Shown piece after piece: positions 53,937-63,627 of a stretch of DNA of 64,000 bases. Below the pieces are notes generated by a model, which saw only the letters and a program-made list of their open reading frames with translations, made no database searches and had not been told where the DNA came from. How positions within the stretch are numbered: position 1 is the stretch's first letter; each line of letters starts with the position of its first letter. A program made the position numbers and the translations under genes. Source of the DNA: CTSOIL-112 sp964293815 (GTDB lineage: Bacteria; Pseudomonadota; Gammaproteobacteria; Burkholderiales; Burkholderiaceae); the NCBI GenBank assembly GCA_964293815.1, contig CAXYYC010000009.1:3954-67953 (forward strand), given 5' to 3'.

Positions 53937-54639
53937 TGATTAATACCTGCATTTTTGTTGCATCAAATTGCAGCACACGCCACTGCCCGCGCCCAATGCG
54001 CGTATTCGGCTCAACGCGATACACGCGCTCGCCCACACGCACCAGCCCGAACCGCTCCAACCCTGTCGTCATCATGCCCACATATTGGATTTGCTTGGCA
54101 TCGGCTTGGCTCAAATCGGGCGTGGTTTCCACCGTTGCCTCGCTAAACTGCGGCGCTTGATTCAATACGCCGCTGTTATTCGTACCCAAATCATACCAAT
54201 TGCTCTGAGGCTGTTGTGTGGTTGACCTCTGTTCGGCTAAGGGGTTTCCGCCCTTGTTTTTAGGTGAATCGCGTAAATTGGTAAATACTTGCTCTGCGAT
54301 GTCTTGCTCCAAGCCAACGCTACGCACCAATCGACGATCCAAATTTTGTAACTGCTGGCTCAGACGGCTGTTTTCGGATTGTCCTTGAGTCGTGCGCACC
54401 TGCTTCACCTCTTGGGCAAGCCATTGTTTCGCTTGCTCAGGCGACTGCGGAATACCATCCGTGCTTCCCCACAGCATCTGCGACCATGACAACTGACTTG
54501 GCGCAGTCACTGACTTTGGCTGATCGCAAGCAAATAGGGCCAAGCACAGCGACATCAGGGCAACGTGACTGCACACTCCGCGCCACCGGCCTTGCCATTG
54601 CATGATGCTCTTTGCGAACACGGCACTATTTCGTCTCAT
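53908..54639 (-). CDS. pilP: Type IV pilus alignment lipoprotein PilP
   Basis: Inner-membrane lipoprotein that joins the PilNO complex to the PilQ secretin. The 243-residue precursor has a lipobox ALFAC (Cys about residue 38), a flexible Gln/Ser-rich middle and the C-terminal homology region domain with GLERFGLVRVGERVYRVEPN and TRIGRGQWRV, which contacts the N0 domain of PilQ. It is some 65 residues longer than usual, all in the linker. Starts at 54639 (14-base overlap with pilO) or 54603 are possible; both keep the signal. Confidence 0.88.
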   Translation of the reverse strand: MRRNSAVFAKSIMQWQGRWRGVCSHVALMSLCLALFACDQPKSVTAPSQLSWSQMLWGSTDGIPQSPEQAKQWLAQEVKQVRTTQGQSENSRLSQQLQNLDRRLVRSVGLEQDIAEQVFTNLRDSPKNKGGNPLAEQRSTTQQPQSNWYDLGTNNSGVLNQAPQFSEATVETTPDLSQADAKQIQYVGMMTTGLERFGLVRVGERVYRVEPNTRIGRGQWRVLQFDATKMQVLINGQTVHYEK

Positions 54640-55294
54640 TGCGCCCTGCCTTCTCGGAGTTTTCTTTGAAACACCACAATTTTACCGACCAACGCACCTG
54701 ATCCGACCTCACTGGCTCCAGCTCAGACGATACAATGCCCAACCATTCATCATGCAAGCCCAAATCCGAGGCAAACGCCAATATATCGGCATAAGTACCT
54801 TGCACCGAGAGATTCAACACCGCCGTTTGATTCAGCCAATCCATTGAATATTTAGGTATCTCGCGATGAAACACGCGGGCATTTTCTTTCACCGCATAGT
54901 CAATATCATCGGCGAACGCTTTGCGCTCCGCCTCTGACGACGCCTGTACTTTCAGTGATACGGCACTCAAATGACGCTCGCGTGTCAACGTGAGTAAATT
55001 CGCCAACCACTGAGTCTCTTCATCAACTCGGATCAAACGAGCAGGCGGCGCCAGCTCCAAAACATCCGGTGGCATCGCGAACGCCTGCCGAATCTGTTGT
55101 TGCGTTGATTGAATACGCGCCAACTCCGTTTGCAAGTCTTTCACGCGCGGCCACACCAACATCGCCAACAAGCCCACCAATAACGCCACACTCAACAAAG
55201 CCAAAATCCAACGGCGGACCGCATTCGGCCAATGCGCCATTTGCGCCATATCCAAGTCACGCCAGTGCAACTGTTGCCCCAAATACTGCTTCAT
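54626..55294 (-). CDS. pilO: Type IV pilus inner membrane protein PilO
   Basis: Forms a heterodimer with PilN in the alignment complex. The 222-residue bitopic protein has a membrane helix at about residues 28-48 (ILALLSVALLVGLLAMLVWP), then a coiled coil and a ferredoxin-like periplasmic domain (FHREIPKYSMDWLNQTAVLN). ATG 55294 overlaps the pilN stop as ATGA. PilO sequences are poorly conserved, so identity rests on topology and position. Confidence 0.87.
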   Translation of the reverse strand: MKQYLGQQLHWRDLDMAQMAHWPNAVRRWILALLSVALLVGLLAMLVWPRVKDLQTELARIQSTQQQIRQAFAMPPDVLELAPPARLIRVDEETQWLANLLTLTRERHLSAVSLKVQASSEAERKAFADDIDYAVKENARVFHREIPKYSMDWLNQTAVLNLSVQGTYADILAFASDLGLHDEWLGIVSSELEPVRSDQVRWSVKLWCFKENSEKAGRNETK

Positions 55295-55908
55295 GGCGTC
55301 TCCCACAACCGGCTGATGAATGAACGCTTCTCCCGATCAGCACTGGGCGCGACGTCCTCAACCTTGACCGGCTCCGTCGCTAAAATCCAACGATGCACCG
55401 GATCAACGCCCTCAATACGCATGGAAAAACGCCACCACTTTTGCCCCGCCACATTGACCTCTGTCACATCACCGATACTCAAGGGTGGCGTCGGATAGCG
55501 CGCCTGAATCTGCTCTGCCAGCGCCTCGATGGCTGCGCTGTCCTGAGCCACACCATCCAATAATAAATGACGCCCCACCACTTTCGCAGACAACCAACGC
55601 ACCCGTCCCTGCTGCATCCATTGTGGCAATTCGCCCATCCAATCAAGCTCACCCGCCACCATTTGCCGTAAAAATCGCGGCATCTGATTAATCGAAACAT
55701 CCGCTACTTCACGCTGCTGTTTGAACTGCGCCCATTCGCTTTCTAAAACCTGATGCGACCTGACCGCCTGATTCAATCGCCAATTGACCCACATCCACGA
55801 GGCCAAAGTCAGCGCCGTGACCAGTAGCAGAGCGAACACAATTTCCAAAACAAAACGCCGAACCGGCTGAACCACTTGACCATCAGGCCACAAATTCAAT
55901 AGCCTCAT
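55291..55908 (-). CDS. pilN: Type IV pilus inner membrane protein PilN
   Basis: Binds PilM in the cytoplasm and PilO in the periplasm. The 205-residue protein begins MRLLNLWPDG, containing the short N-terminal segment that inserts into PilM (INLLP type in others), followed by one membrane helix (FALLLVTALTLASWMWVNW) and a periplasmic coiled coil and ferredoxin-like domain. ATG 55908 overlaps the pilM stop by 4 bases. Membership follows from topology, order and coupling. Confidence 0.88.
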   Translation of the reverse strand: MRLLNLWPDGQVVQPVRRFVLEIVFALLLVTALTLASWMWVNWRLNQAVRSHQVLESEWAQFKQQREVADVSINQMPRFLRQMVAGELDWMGELPQWMQQGRVRWLSAKVVGRHLLLDGVAQDSAAIEALAEQIQARYPTPPLSIGDVTEVNVAGQKWWRFSMRIEGVDPVHRWILATEPVKVEDVAPSADREKRSFISRLWETP

Positions 55909-56894
55909 GGATTCACCTGCCCTGCCAAAAGCCACACGGCCGCCAAGCCATTGGCCGGCGCAACTGCCAAGGGTGCTGTATGCCCTGATGCAGCCACATT
56001 GTCCTCAGCCAAGCGAAATGGCAGGCCAAAACGCGATTGCAACGAAACAATTGCCTCAGCCCAATTGACCGCCCTGCCCGTCACATAAACGCTGTTCAAA
56101 TCACGCCAAACATGCTGCCCTAACCAAGTCGTCACATACTGCTCCAACAAATCACCCACAAAGCGCGAGGGAAAACGCACCCCAGACTCCGAAGAGGTCT
56201 CATCACCACTGTGGTAGACAAAGCCGATGCGCGCGGACTCCTGCTCGGTCAAAACGTGGTAAAAAGAACGCACGCGACCATCAGACTCAATCAGCCAAAA
56301 AGCCAAGCCCTCAGACTCAATGCGGCACACCGCCACTGGCCGATCCTCAGCCGCACGCGCTTGGTATGCCAGCCCCCAAACCTGCGGTTCAGGGCAGACC
56401 CATTTCAATCGCCAATCACTATCGACAAACACCCGATGAATTGACGCCACATCCGCCTGAGGCGCCACGGCCAAAAGCACCGTCATCAGACGTTTTTCAC
56501 TACCGACGCTCTGCACCGCCCAATCATAAAATACCTCGGTCTGATTCAAACCCAGCGTCTGGGTAATATAGCGACCCATTTGATACGACAACTCCTCCGC
56601 ATCCAAACCCATTGGCAAACTGACTTCATGCAGCTGCAACCATTGTGTCGGCAACAGCAACGCCACCAGCCCCGAGCGCGCAATACGCCTTGGCAACAGC
56701 GGCAACAAAACCCGCGCCAGCGCCTCAGGTTCCGCCAAACGCCCGTCTTTAAATGCTTGCGGCACCGAGCAAGACCCCTGCGTTAGCATCCGTGCGCCTT
56801 GGCGCACGACATAACGCACCTCTTGATTCACCAAAGTCAGTGCCAATATCGGCGGGCGCATCCCCAACCAAAATCGCACTTTTTGCCAAATCAT
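55905..56894 (-). CDS. pilM: Type IV pilus actin-like protein PilM
   Basis: A cytoplasmic actin-like ATPase fold that links the pilus machinery to PilN. In 329 residues the Hsp70/actin pattern is divergent: ILALTLVNQEVRYVVRQGAR at the start, LLPTQWLQLHEVSLPMGLDA, the typical AEELSYQMGRYI-like stretch ELSYQMGRYITQTLGL near residue 90, and VYVTGRAVNWAEAIVSLQSR near the end. ATG 56894 follows GGGAGCAGG; the frame also opens with a TTG nine codons earlier. It heads pilMNOPQ-aroK-aroB and is divergent from ponA. Confidence 0.88.
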   Translation of the reverse strand: MIWQKVRFWLGMRPPILALTLVNQEVRYVVRQGARMLTQGSCSVPQAFKDGRLAEPEALARVLLPLLPRRIARSGLVALLLPTQWLQLHEVSLPMGLDAEELSYQMGRYITQTLGLNQTEVFYDWAVQSVGSEKRLMTVLLAVAPQADVASIHRVFVDSDWRLKWVCPEPQVWGLAYQARAAEDRPVAVCRIESEGLAFWLIESDGRVRSFYHVLTEQESARIGFVYHSGDETSSESGVRFPSRFVGDLLEQYVTTWLGQHVWRDLNSVYVTGRAVNWAEAIVSLQSRFGLPFRLAEDNVAASGHTAPLAVAPANGLAAVWLLAGQVNP

Positions 56895-57046
56895 AAGCCT
56901 GCTCCCAAATATCGCATTCAATTAAAAATACTTATTAATCAGCTTGTTACAGAAAAACTCCACGATCAATTCGTACAATGACCAGCGTCTTTTTCCACAC
57001 AGTCAAAAGATTCGGCGCTTTTCTCCACAAACAAACTGTGAAAGTA

Positions 57047-57052
57047 TACAAT
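57047..57052 (+). promoter_or_regulatory. Candidate -10 box for ponA
   Basis: TATACAAT occurs 55 bases before the ponA ATG, without a good -35 box. A short hairpin ACGGC-CTTGC-GCCGT (57079-57093) lies in the leader, and no Shine-Dalgarno sequence precedes the ATG. The 213-base gap also has to hold the pilM promoter, which I could not assign. Confidence 0.35.
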
Positions 57053-57107
57053 AAGCGACCTTATTGAATCATAGAAATACGGCCTTGCGCCGTTCTAAAA
57101 AATACTT

Positions 57108-59585
57108 ATGAGTACAGAAAATACCACTCCCAACCCAGCCAACTCCGGTTGGAATGTCGGCCATATCCTCAAAACGTTATTGCTTTGGGGGCTGTTTGCC
57201 GCCGTGGGTGCAGCCATTGCCGTCACCATTGCGGTGGTTATCGCGTGGCGTCAATTACCCTCAATTGATGCGCTCAAGGACTACAAACCGCGCATGGCCA
57301 TGCAAATTTACAGTGCAGACGGCGAAATGATTGGTGAGTTTGGTGAAGAGCGCCGCAAGCCAGTCAACATCAACGAAGTCCCTGACCACCTGAAAAAAGC
57401 CCTGTTGGCGATTGAAGACGCGCGCTTTTATGAACATGACGGTGTGGATTACTACGGTCTGGCGCGCGCATTTGTCAACAATCTGATTCCCGGCGGTGGC
57501 AAACAAGGCGCTTCCACCATCACCCAGCAGTTGGCAAAAAACTTCTTTTTGACCAGCGAGCGCACCTACACGCGTAAATTTTACGAAGCCTTAATGGCGA
57601 AAAAAATCGAGCAGAATCTGAGCAAAGACGAAATTCTCGAACGCTACATGAACCACATTTATCTGGGTGAGCGCGCCTACGGTTTTGCCGCCGCCGCTGA
57701 TATCTACTTCAACAAAGACATCAAAAATTTGACCTTGGCCGAATCGGCGATGCTCGCCACACTGCCCCAAGCGCCCAGCAGCAACAACCCCGCCAAAAAC
57801 CGCAAACGCGCCGACGAGCGTCAACGCTACGTTTTGGAACGCATGCTGGAGTTAAACTACATCAGCAAAGCGCAGTACGATCAAGCGCGCGCCGAAGTGG
57901 TCAAAGTTGCCGACACCAAAATGGCGATTCGCAACACCAACTACTCGGTACACGCCGAATACGTCGCGGAAATGGCGCGTATGCTGATGTTTGACCGCTA
58001 CAAAGACACGGCCTACACCGAAGGCTTGAAAGTCTACACCACCATTCGCAGTAAAGAGCAAAACGCCGCATACGAAGCCGTGCGCAAAGCGGTATTTGCC
58101 TACGATCGCAAATACGGCTATCGCGGTGCGGAAGATCACTACGAACTCCCTACCGCACCTGAAGAGCGCAAAAAGAAATTGGCGGAAATTTTCAGCAAAC
58201 ACCCAGATTTTGATAAACTGCGCACCGCCGTGGTTACCTCAATCTCTGGCGGCGTGATGAAAGCCGTCTTATCGGACGGAGTGGCTATTGAAATCTCCGG
58301 CGCCAATTTGGGTCCCGCACAAAAACTATTGGGCGCTACCAGCAAAAAAGGCATTCGCAATGGCGCCGTCGTGCGTGTGGTGGAAACCAATGATGGCGAC
58401 AACTACAAAATTTCACAAGCGCCGGCGGTGCAAGCCTCATTCGTCGCCATGGATCCCAACGACGGCGCCATTCGCGCGCTGGTCGGTGGTTTTGATTTCG
58501 ACCTGAGTAAATTCAACCACATCACGCAAGGCTATCGCCAGCCCGGTTCGACCATCAAGCCGTTTATTTACTCGGCCGCGATGCAAAAGAATGGCATGAA
58601 CCCAAACTCCATCGTCAACGACGCGGAAATTCAGGTTGGCTCATGGAAACCGAAGAATGCCGATGGTCGCTATATGGGACCCATTCCATTATCGACCGCC
58701 TTGGCGTCCTCACGCAATATGGTGTCCATTCGCTTACTGCAAAGCATTGGCAATGACTACTTCCGTAGCTATGCCGAGCGTTTTGGTTTTGAAGGCAACC
58801 GCATTGACAAATACCTGACCGTCGCACTCGGTGCGATTGAGGCGACACCGTACCAAATCGTCGGCGCATACGGCGCGTTTGCCAACGGCGGCTATCGTGT
58901 TGACCCCTACCTCATCACCAAAGTAGTGGATCGCGATGGCAACACGATTTTGCAAGCGCAACCACGCAAAGCAGGCGATGAGAAAAACCGCATCATCACC
59001 AAAGAAAACGCCGCGATGGTGGACTCCCTGCTCAAGGGCGTGGTGCGCGGCGGTACCGCGCGCGCGGCGCAAGCGCTCGGACGCTCGGACATCGCCGGCA
59101 AAACGGGTACCACCAATGACTCGGTGGACGCATGGTTCGCCGGCTATCAGCCGAATTTGGTTGGGGTTGCATGGATGGGTTTTGACACCGGTAATAAATC
59201 CTTGGGTGAGGGCGAATTTGGTGGCGGTCTGGCCTTACCGATTTGGATGGACTACATGCGCGTGGCCTTGCAAGGTAAGAAAATCGAAAACCGTGAATCC
59301 TCGTGGGGTGCAGGCACAGGCAATATCTTGGGTGGCGGCGCACCAGTTCAACGCAATCCAACCGATCCGAGCCTGACCATTGATGGTCAACCGGCACCGC
59401 CGATCGAGGAACTCTCCGTTGACCCGAGCGCAGTGCCATTGCCTGGCTCGGAAGCGCGTCAATCCTCAGAGAAAACCAACGAAGCCGACGTTAAAGCCGC
59501 TTCAGAGAAAAAACTCAAGGATCTGATTGAGCAATCGACCGAGCAGCCCGCCAAACCGCGTGTCTCTCGTGAGTCCGACAACTAA
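57108..59585 (+). CDS. ponA: Penicillin-binding protein 1A (class A, bifunctional)
   Basis: Polymerises and cross-links peptidoglycan at the outer face of the inner membrane. The 825 residues comprise a cytoplasmic tail and membrane helix (about 18-46), a GT51 glycosyltransferase (about 65-240; catalytic Glu in EDARFYEHDGVDYYG, and GASTITQQLAKNFFL), an OB-like insertion (about 330-440), and the transpeptidase with SxxK in PGSTIKPFIYSAAM (about 487), SxN as SRN, and KTGTT near residue 665. The last 90 residues are a low-complexity tail. The ponA/pilMNOPQ divergence is conserved in beta- and gammaproteobacteria. Confidence 0.97.
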   Translation: MSTENTTPNPANSGWNVGHILKTLLLWGLFAAVGAAIAVTIAVVIAWRQLPSIDALKDYKPRMAMQIYSADGEMIGEFGEERRKPVNINEVPDHLKKALLAIEDARFYEHDGVDYYGLARAFVNNLIPGGGKQGASTITQQLAKNFFLTSERTYTRKFYEALMAKKIEQNLSKDEILERYMNHIYLGERAYGFAAAADIYFNKDIKNLTLAESAMLATLPQAPSSNNPAKNRKRADERQRYVLERMLELNYISKAQYDQARAEVVKVADTKMAIRNTNYSVHAEYVAEMARMLMFDRYKDTAYTEGLKVYTTIRSKEQNAAYEAVRKAVFAYDRKYGYRGAEDHYELPTAPEERKKKLAEIFSKHPDFDKLRTAVVTSISGGVMKAVLSDGVAIEISGANLGPAQKLLGATSKKGIRNGAVVRVVETNDGDNYKISQAPAVQASFVAMDPNDGAIRALVGGFDFDLSKFNHITQGYRQPGSTIKPFIYSAAMQKNGMNPNSIVNDAEIQVGSWKPKNADGRYMGPIPLSTALASSRNMVSIRLLQSIGNDYFRSYAERFGFEGNRIDKYLTVALGAIEATPYQIVGAYGAFANGGYRVDPYLITKVVDRDGNTILQAQPRKAGDEKNRIITKENAAMVDSLLKGVVRGGTARAAQALGRSDIAGKTGTTNDSVDAWFAGYQPNLVGVAWMGFDTGNKSLGEGEFGGGLALPIWMDYMRVALQGKKIENRESSWGAGTGNILGGGAPVQRNPTDPSLTIDGQPAPPIEELSVDPSAVPLPGSEARQSSEKTNEADVKAASEKKLKDLIEQSTEQPAKPRVSRESDN

Positions 59586-59641
59586 AGATCGGTAAACGGT
59601 TTCATATATAGATTTACCGAAAAGAGTCAATCAATCAGAGG

Positions 59642-59669
59642 GAAAGCGGGTCAATTGACCCGCTTTTTT
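59642..59669 (+). terminator. Intrinsic terminator downstream of ponA
   Basis: AAGCGGGTCAATTGACCCGCTT is nearly one continuous palindrome followed by TTTT. It lies 60 bases past the ponA stop and before pepN. Confidence 0.88.
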
Positions 59670-59733
59670 CATGCAATTCGTTTACAATTGGCGTATCTAT
59701 TTCTTACTTAAAAAATCAAAAATAAGCACTTCT

Positions 59734-62436
59734 ATGCCATTACGTACCGATTATCAGCCCTACCCCTTTACGATCACACAAACGCATTTGTCGTTTCACT
59801 TAAACGCACAAACCACCACTATCACCCATCGGATTTCCTTTGAACGCAAAGATGCCGAGTCAAAGAGCGATCTGGTTTTGAACGGTGAACAGATCCAACT
59901 ATTATCCGTCGCCCTCAACGAAACACCGCTGACACCGGCGCAATACAGCCTTACCGACACAACTCTGACCCTACACCATACGCCCGAACGCGGTGAATTG
60001 ACCATCACCACCACCTGTCAACCAAGCACCAACACCAGTCTGTCCGGCCTGTTCGCCACCGGCGAGCACCTGATGACGCAGTGCGAGGCCGAGGGTTTTC
60101 GCCGCATCAGCTACTTCCCTGACCGCCCCGATGTATTGACGGTTTATACCGTTGAATTGCTCGCGGACAAAAGCGTGTATCCGGTGTTGTTGGCCAATGG
60201 TAATTTGCTGGAAAGTGTGGATTTGGACAACGGCTGGCACAAAACCGTGTGGCATGACCCGTTCCCCAAACCCTCGTATTTATTCGCCATCGTCGCCGGC
60301 AAACTGGCACACATCGAGGAAACCGTTGAACACAACGGCCAAAGCAAATTACTGCAAGTCTACGTCGAGCCGCACGATTTGCCCAAAGCACAATTTGCCA
60401 TGGACAGCCTGAAAGCCTCAATGCAGTGGGACTTGCAACGCTATGGTCTGCCGCTGGATTTGGAACGCTTCATGATCGTTGCCACCGCGGATTTCAATAT
60501 GGGTGCGATGGAAAACAAAGGGCTGAATATTTTCAACAGCAAATATGTGCTGGCGCACCCCGAAACCGCGACCGACAGTGATTTTGAAGGCGTCGAAGCC
60601 GTGGTCGGGCACGAATATTTCCACAACTGGACGGGCAACCGCGTGACCTGCCAAGACTGGTTCCAACTGAGCCTGAAAGAAGGCTTGACCGTCTACCGCG
60701 ACCAAGAATTCTCCGCCGACCAAGCCGCGCAAGGTCTGTCCGAATCAGCCGCCGCCTCCGCACGCGCGGTGCAACGCATCGCCAACGTCAATACCCTACG
60801 CTCGGCGCAATTTGCCGAAGACGCAGGCCCCATGGCGCACCCGATTCGCCCGAATGAATACGAAGAGATTAACAATTTCTACACCATGACGGTGTATGAA
60901 AAAGGCGCTGAGGTCGTGCGTATGTACGAGGCTTTGCTCGGGCGCGATGGCTTTCGCAAAGGCATGGATCTGTATTTTGCGCGCCATGATGGTCAAGCAG
61001 TCACCTGCGACGATTTTCGTGGGGCGATGGCGGATGCGAACGATGTCGATTTGAGCCAATTTGCCCGCTGGTATGAGCAGGCAGGCACACCACAGGTTCA
61101 GGCGCGCGGTCAATACGATGCCGCCAGCCAAACCTACACCCTGACCCTGACCCAAGACAACCCGCCGGTGGGAATTGAACTCGATCAAGCCGATTTACAC
61201 AAACCGCCCTTGCTCATTCCCATCACTTTGGGCTTGTTGGCTGGCGTTCAGACTGAGCAACACCACCTCGGGCAAAGCCTCGCGCTGGATGAGTCCGGCG
61301 CATTGAGCACAACGGTACAGTTGAGCGAACGCGAGCAAAGTTTCACCTTCCACAATATCTCATGCGCGCCGATTCCATCGCTGAACCGCAACTTCAGCGC
61401 ACCCATTGAAATGCGCTATGACTACAGCGACGCCGAACTGCTCATCCTCCTGCGCCACGACACCGACGCGTTCAATCGTTGGGATGCGGCGCAACAACTG
61501 TTCACCCGCGTAATTCTCGGGGCTTTGGATGCGCCTGATTCCGCACATCTGGATACCAAGTTGATTGACACGTTGGAACACATTTTGCTGGATGCACATT
61601 TGAGTCCGTCGTACAAAGCGCAATTACTCAGCCTGCCGAATTTCGCCACACTGGCACAAAAAGTACAGCAGACGCAAGCGCTCGACCCACAAAAACTGTT
61701 CGCCGCGCGCCAAGCCGTTAGCCGCGTGCTGGTGCATAGTTTAGGCTACTACTGGTCAGATATTTATGTGCAGTTGAACGATGGCGCAACCTATCGCTAC
61801 GATGGCGAATCCGCAGGCAAACGCAGTTTGAAAAATTTAGCCTTGGCGTATTGGGCCAAATCCCGCGAGCGCAAGGGCGACGCATGGCGCGCCGTACGCC
61901 ATCAATACCAAAACAGCGACAATATGACCGATCGCATTGCCGCATTGAACATCGCCATTGAGTATTTCCACGATGACAACGTCGGCGCCGACGCACTGAT
62001 GAGCGATTTTTACCAGCGTTATCAAGACGAAGCACTGGTCATCGACAAATGGTTCAGCGCACAAGCCACGCGCACGACGGGCGATTTTGCGCAGATGCAG
62101 ACGAATATACACGCGCTCATGGCACATCCGGCGTTCGTCAACCCGAACCCGAACCGCCTGCGCTCATTGATTTTCGCTTTTTGCAATATGAATCCGCACC
62201 ACTTTCATCAAGCCGATGGCGCTGGTTATCAATTCTGGGCCGATCAGGTATTGGCAACGGATGCGAAAAACCCGCAACTGGCCTCGCGTTTGGCGCGCAC
62301 CTGCGAGAACTGGCGTTTATTTGCCGAGCCGTATCAAGGCCAAATGAAGCACGCTTTACAACACATCGCCGCCGCGCCGAATCTATCGGATGACGTTGGA
62401 GAAATTGTGCGCAAGGCGCTGCATTTGCCCCATTGA
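59734..62436 (+). CDS. pepN: Aminopeptidase N (M1 zinc metallopeptidase)
   Basis: A broad-specificity cytoplasmic aminopeptidase of the M1 family, 900 residues. Substrate motif GAMENKGLNIFNSKYVLA (about residue 255) and the zinc site HEYFHNWTGNRVTCQDWFQL, then LSLKEGLTVYRDQEF (HExxH-18-E) are intact. The C-terminal DUF3458 and ARM-like domains follow (GLLAGVQTE, SFTFHNI, LARTCENWRLFAEPYQ). ATG 59734 starts the family-like MPLRTDYQPYPFTI; the 21 residues upstream in frame are unlikely, and no ribosome binding site is obvious. fbp lies 111 bases downstream, a pairing common in Burkholderiales. Confidence 0.97.
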   Translation: MPLRTDYQPYPFTITQTHLSFHLNAQTTTITHRISFERKDAESKSDLVLNGEQIQLLSVALNETPLTPAQYSLTDTTLTLHHTPERGELTITTTCQPSTNTSLSGLFATGEHLMTQCEAEGFRRISYFPDRPDVLTVYTVELLADKSVYPVLLANGNLLESVDLDNGWHKTVWHDPFPKPSYLFAIVAGKLAHIEETVEHNGQSKLLQVYVEPHDLPKAQFAMDSLKASMQWDLQRYGLPLDLERFMIVATADFNMGAMENKGLNIFNSKYVLAHPETATDSDFEGVEAVVGHEYFHNWTGNRVTCQDWFQLSLKEGLTVYRDQEFSADQAAQGLSESAAASARAVQRIANVNTLRSAQFAEDAGPMAHPIRPNEYEEINNFYTMTVYEKGAEVVRMYEALLGRDGFRKGMDLYFARHDGQAVTCDDFRGAMADANDVDLSQFARWYEQAGTPQVQARGQYDAASQTYTLTLTQDNPPVGIELDQADLHKPPLLIPITLGLLAGVQTEQHHLGQSLALDESGALSTTVQLSEREQSFTFHNISCAPIPSLNRNFSAPIEMRYDYSDAELLILLRHDTDAFNRWDAAQQLFTRVILGALDAPDSAHLDTKLIDTLEHILLDAHLSPSYKAQLLSLPNFATLAQKVQQTQALDPQKLFAARQAVSRVLVHSLGYYWSDIYVQLNDGATYRYDGESAGKRSLKNLALAYWAKSRERKGDAWRAVRHQYQNSDNMTDRIAALNIAIEYFHDDNVGADALMSDFYQRYQDEALVIDKWFSAQATRTTGDFAQMQTNIHALMAHPAFVNPNPNRLRSLIFAFCNMNPHHFHQADGAGYQFWADQVLATDAKNPQLASRLARTCENWRLFAEPYQGQMKHALQHIAAAPNLSDDVGEIVRKALHLPH

Positions 62437-62547
62437 GCAAACGCGCGAACCGAGCGAACTGAGCCACCCCATTGAGAGACTGAATACAACCGTAGGAATC
62501 CAAACACAGCCATACCAACCGATTTTTTACTTTATAGAAAGAGCACC

Positions 62548-63552
62548 ATGAAACGCAAATCCCTATCGCGTTATCTGATTGAACAGCAACGCGAATTCAA
62601 CAACATTCCCAACGATTTACGACTGTTACTCGAAGTCGTCTCGCGCGCGTGTAAACTCATCAGCCGATCCATTTCCAAAGGCGCATTGGGTGAAGTGTTA
62701 GGTACAGCAGGCAGCGAAAACGTCCAAGGAGAAGCGCAAAAAAAACTGGACGTATTGTCCAACGAAATCTTGCTCGAAGCGAACGAATGGGGCGGTCACC
62801 TTGCCGGTATGGCTTCGGAAGAAATGGAAACCATTTACGAAATTCCGAATCGTTTCCCACAAGGCGAATATTTACTGGTATTCGATCCGCTGGATGGCTC
62901 GTCCAACATCGACATCAACTCACCGGTTGGCACGATTTTCTCTGTATTGAAAAAAATCGACAATGACCAAGCGGTTGAAGAGGATGACTTCTTGCAACCC
63001 GGTCGCGATCAAGTCGCAGCCGGTTACGCGATCTACGGTTCTCAAACCTTGATGGTATTGACCACCGGACACGGCACACACTGTTTCACACTCGATCCCG
63101 AATTGGGCTCATGGATTTTGACCCATGAAAACATGCAAATTCCGAAGAGTACCGCCGAATACGCCATCAACAGCTCAAACCAACGCTTCTGGTATCCGCC
63201 GGTACAACGCTACATGAGCGAATTGCAAGCCGGCGACACCGGCCCACTCGGCAAACACTACAATATGCGCTGGGTCGCCGCAATGGCTGCCGATATTCAC
63301 CGCATTTTGACGCGCGGCGGCATCTTCATGTACCCGGGCGACCAACGTACGGGCAAGCACAGCGGCCACATTCGACTGCTGTACGAAGCCAGCCCAATGG
63401 CGATGATTGTGGAACAAGCCGGCGGCTTGGCAACCAACGGCGTGGAGAACATCCTCGATTTGGAACCAGAATCCCTGCACCAGCGCGTGCCGGTATTTTT
63501 GGGTTCAGCCGAAGAGGTTCAACGTGTCACCGAATACCACAAAAACGCGTAA
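62548..63552 (+). CDS. fbp: Fructose-1,6-bisphosphatase class I
   Basis: Removes the C1 phosphate of fructose 1,6-bisphosphate in gluconeogenesis (or the Calvin cycle in autotrophs). The 334-residue protein has the metal-binding signature FDPLDGSSNIDINSPVGTIF near residue 113, the substrate loops YAIYGSQTLMVLTTG and NMRWVAAMAADIHRILTRGG, and RLLYEASPMAMIVEQAGG with the active-site motif. AAAGAG precedes ATG 62548. No other Calvin cycle genes are in the window, so a gluconeogenic role is the simpler reading. Confidence 0.97.
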   Translation: MKRKSLSRYLIEQQREFNNIPNDLRLLLEVVSRACKLISRSISKGALGEVLGTAGSENVQGEAQKKLDVLSNEILLEANEWGGHLAGMASEEMETIYEIPNRFPQGEYLLVFDPLDGSSNIDINSPVGTIFSVLKKIDNDQAVEEDDFLQPGRDQVAAGYAIYGSQTLMVLTTGHGTHCFTLDPELGSWILTHENMQIPKSTAEYAINSSNQRFWYPPVQRYMSELQAGDTGPLGKHYNMRWVAAMAADIHRILTRGGIFMYPGDQRTGKHSGHIRLLYEASPMAMIVEQAGGLATNGVENILDLEPESLHQRVPVFLGSAEEVQRVTEYHKNA

Positions 63553-63592
63553 GGCCAGAAACACTGAAACGGCGTTGTTTTAAAAGCCAAAT

Positions 63593-63627
63593 ATGAGCCA
63601 ATCTCAGCGGATTGGCTCATTTATTTT
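63593..63627 (+). terminator. Intrinsic terminator downstream of fbp
   Basis: ATGAGCCAATC and GATTGGCTCAT pair perfectly around a 6-base loop, followed by TTATTTTT, 40 bases after the fbp stop. Confidence 0.85.
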